NCBI RefSeq assembly: GCF_900112235.1
Contig: NZ_FOLH01000001.1
Span: forward strand, 372,001-436,000
Source: Marinospirillum celere
GTDB lineage: Bacteria; Pseudomonadota; Gammaproteobacteria; Pseudomonadales; Halomonadaceae
Direction: 5' to 3'
DNA length: 64,000 bases
The translations under genes and the position numbers were made by a program. The notes beneath the pieces are model-generated. The model was not told where the DNA came from and ran no database searches. It worked only from the letters and a program-made list of their open reading frames with translations. Shown here piece after piece: positions 63,455 to 64,000 of this stretch. Within the stretch, counting starts at the first letter, position 1; each line of letters starts with the position of its first letter.

Positions 63455-64000
63455 AGCTGCTTATTATTGGTGAAGATTTGGTGGCCTGGACGTTGGGAGC
63501 TGTTTTGGCTTCAACTGGCTGCAGTGTGAAAATGACTGCGGGTGCACTACCCGATGCAACCAGTGAAGAGGTTGAGCCTGATTTATCGCGCTTATTAACA
63601 CAACAGCTGGAAAGTGGGCGCTTACAGCTCGGGTTCAACCCAGTTGCTGAGTCGGCTGTTTTGGATCTATTGATTGATGCACGGGACTTTGTTTCAACTG
63701 ACTCTATTCTCGATGCTGTGCGCTTAGCAGACTTTCCACCTTTGATTGCTTTGGTGCAACCCGTGCCTTTGGGAACAACAGATCAGCTTCAAGAGGCTTT
63801 AAACAAGGCAACACCTAAACCTCAGCAGGTGGTGTTTTGGCCCAACTTTATTCAGGCGGGCCGTGCCTTGGAAAGCTTTACCCGTGTTGAGCAATTGTTG
63901 TTGGGTAGTGCTTCAGCCCAGGCGACTAACCAAATTAAACGCTTGATGTTGCCCTTTAACCGCAGTCAGGAAAGATTTCGGGTGATGACGCCGCGTGAAG
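63451..64000 (+). CDS. Ugd-like protein with degenerate cofactor motif (cut by window edge)
   Basis: 183 residues seen; it continues beyond the window. The start fits UDP-glucose/GDP-mannose dehydrogenases: MKLLIIGEDLVAWTLGAVLA with a following acidic strand, PDLSRLLTQQLESGRLQLGF, LLIDARDFVSTDSILDAV and LIALVQPVPLGTTDQLQEAL (KSTVPVGT position). The GxGxxG loop reads GEDLVA, so two glycines are lost and NAD binding is doubtful. AAGGAGG ribosome site lies inside the pgi tail; the ATG overlaps the pgi stop. May have become a non-catalytic paralogue of ugd. Confidence 0.65.
   Translation, partial: MKLLIIGEDLVAWTLGAVLASTGCSVKMTAGALPDATSEEVEPDLSRLLTQQLESGRLQLGFNPVAESAVLDLLIDARDFVSTDSILDAVRLADFPPLIALVQPVPLGTTDQLQEALNKATPKPQQVVFWPNFIQAGRALESFTRVEQLLLGSASAQATNQIKRLMLPFNRSQERFRVMTPRE

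Overview
The window looks like the chromosome of a marine or halophilic gammaproteobacterium of the Oceanospirillales/Pseudomonadales type. The left half (1-26.8 kb) keeps a housekeeping order that I recall from Pseudomonas: mfd, a long-form GAPDH, nqrABCDEF, sthA, lolCD, comEC, exbBD, lpxK, a Trm112 protein and kdsB. A Na+-translocating NADH:quinone reductase, ComEC, LPS genes and an RfaH-type antitermination element all fit a Gram-negative marine organism. No tRNA, rRNA, CRISPR array or integrase was seen.

Region by region: 1-6.3 kb holds mfd (cut by the window edge), gap and pyk. 6.6-12.8 kb is the nqr operon plus nqrM, but without apbE. 12.9-17.7 kb holds sthA, a gene resembling the replication-terminator protein Tus with a Ter-like sequence at its start, a one-permease Lol transporter, and a DUF2062 gene. 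17.8-26.1 kb alternates envelope genes (comEC, exbBD, lpxK, kdsB) with small accessory modules: two DUF4160/DUF2442 pairs, a HigBA-like toxin-antitoxin pair, and a REP-associated tyrosine transposase (RAYT) flanked by REP hairpins. 26.2-31.9 kb holds miaE and two paralogous outer-membrane barrels flanking a lipoprotein gene; the second barrel has a CRP-type promoter.

32.0-58.9 kb is a surface-glycan locus. It starts with a perfect 28-bp dyad and a JUMPstart/ops element (RfaH recruitment), then ugd, and ends with a polyprenyl-phosphate sugar transferase followed by pgm and pgi. Between them are GT2 glycosyltransferases, coiled-coil proteins, a toroid-like protein, a giant multidomain protein (TPR, putative GT, alginate-lyase-like PL5 domain, GT2, PLOD-like GT) cut by an in-frame TGA, three ATP-grasp ligases (two TupA-like), a PLP enzyme, a D-2-hydroxyacid dehydrogenase, a TIM-barrel protein, a TauE/SafE permease, and a UDP-glucuronate 4-epimerase broken by a 23-bp deletion. 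I read this as a uronic-acid glycan decorated through amide bonds, comparable in concept to teichuronopeptide. The middle (about 39.4-46.1 kb) is visibly AT-rich and probably acquired.

A recurrent family of short hairpins (GTRGGAGC, a 6-bp stem, TCY loop, GAT tail) occurs in at least nine places, with stems that change in a compensatory way. It even sits in frame inside the 3' end of pgi. The RAYT at 23.7 kb is the obvious candidate for the enzyme that spreads it.
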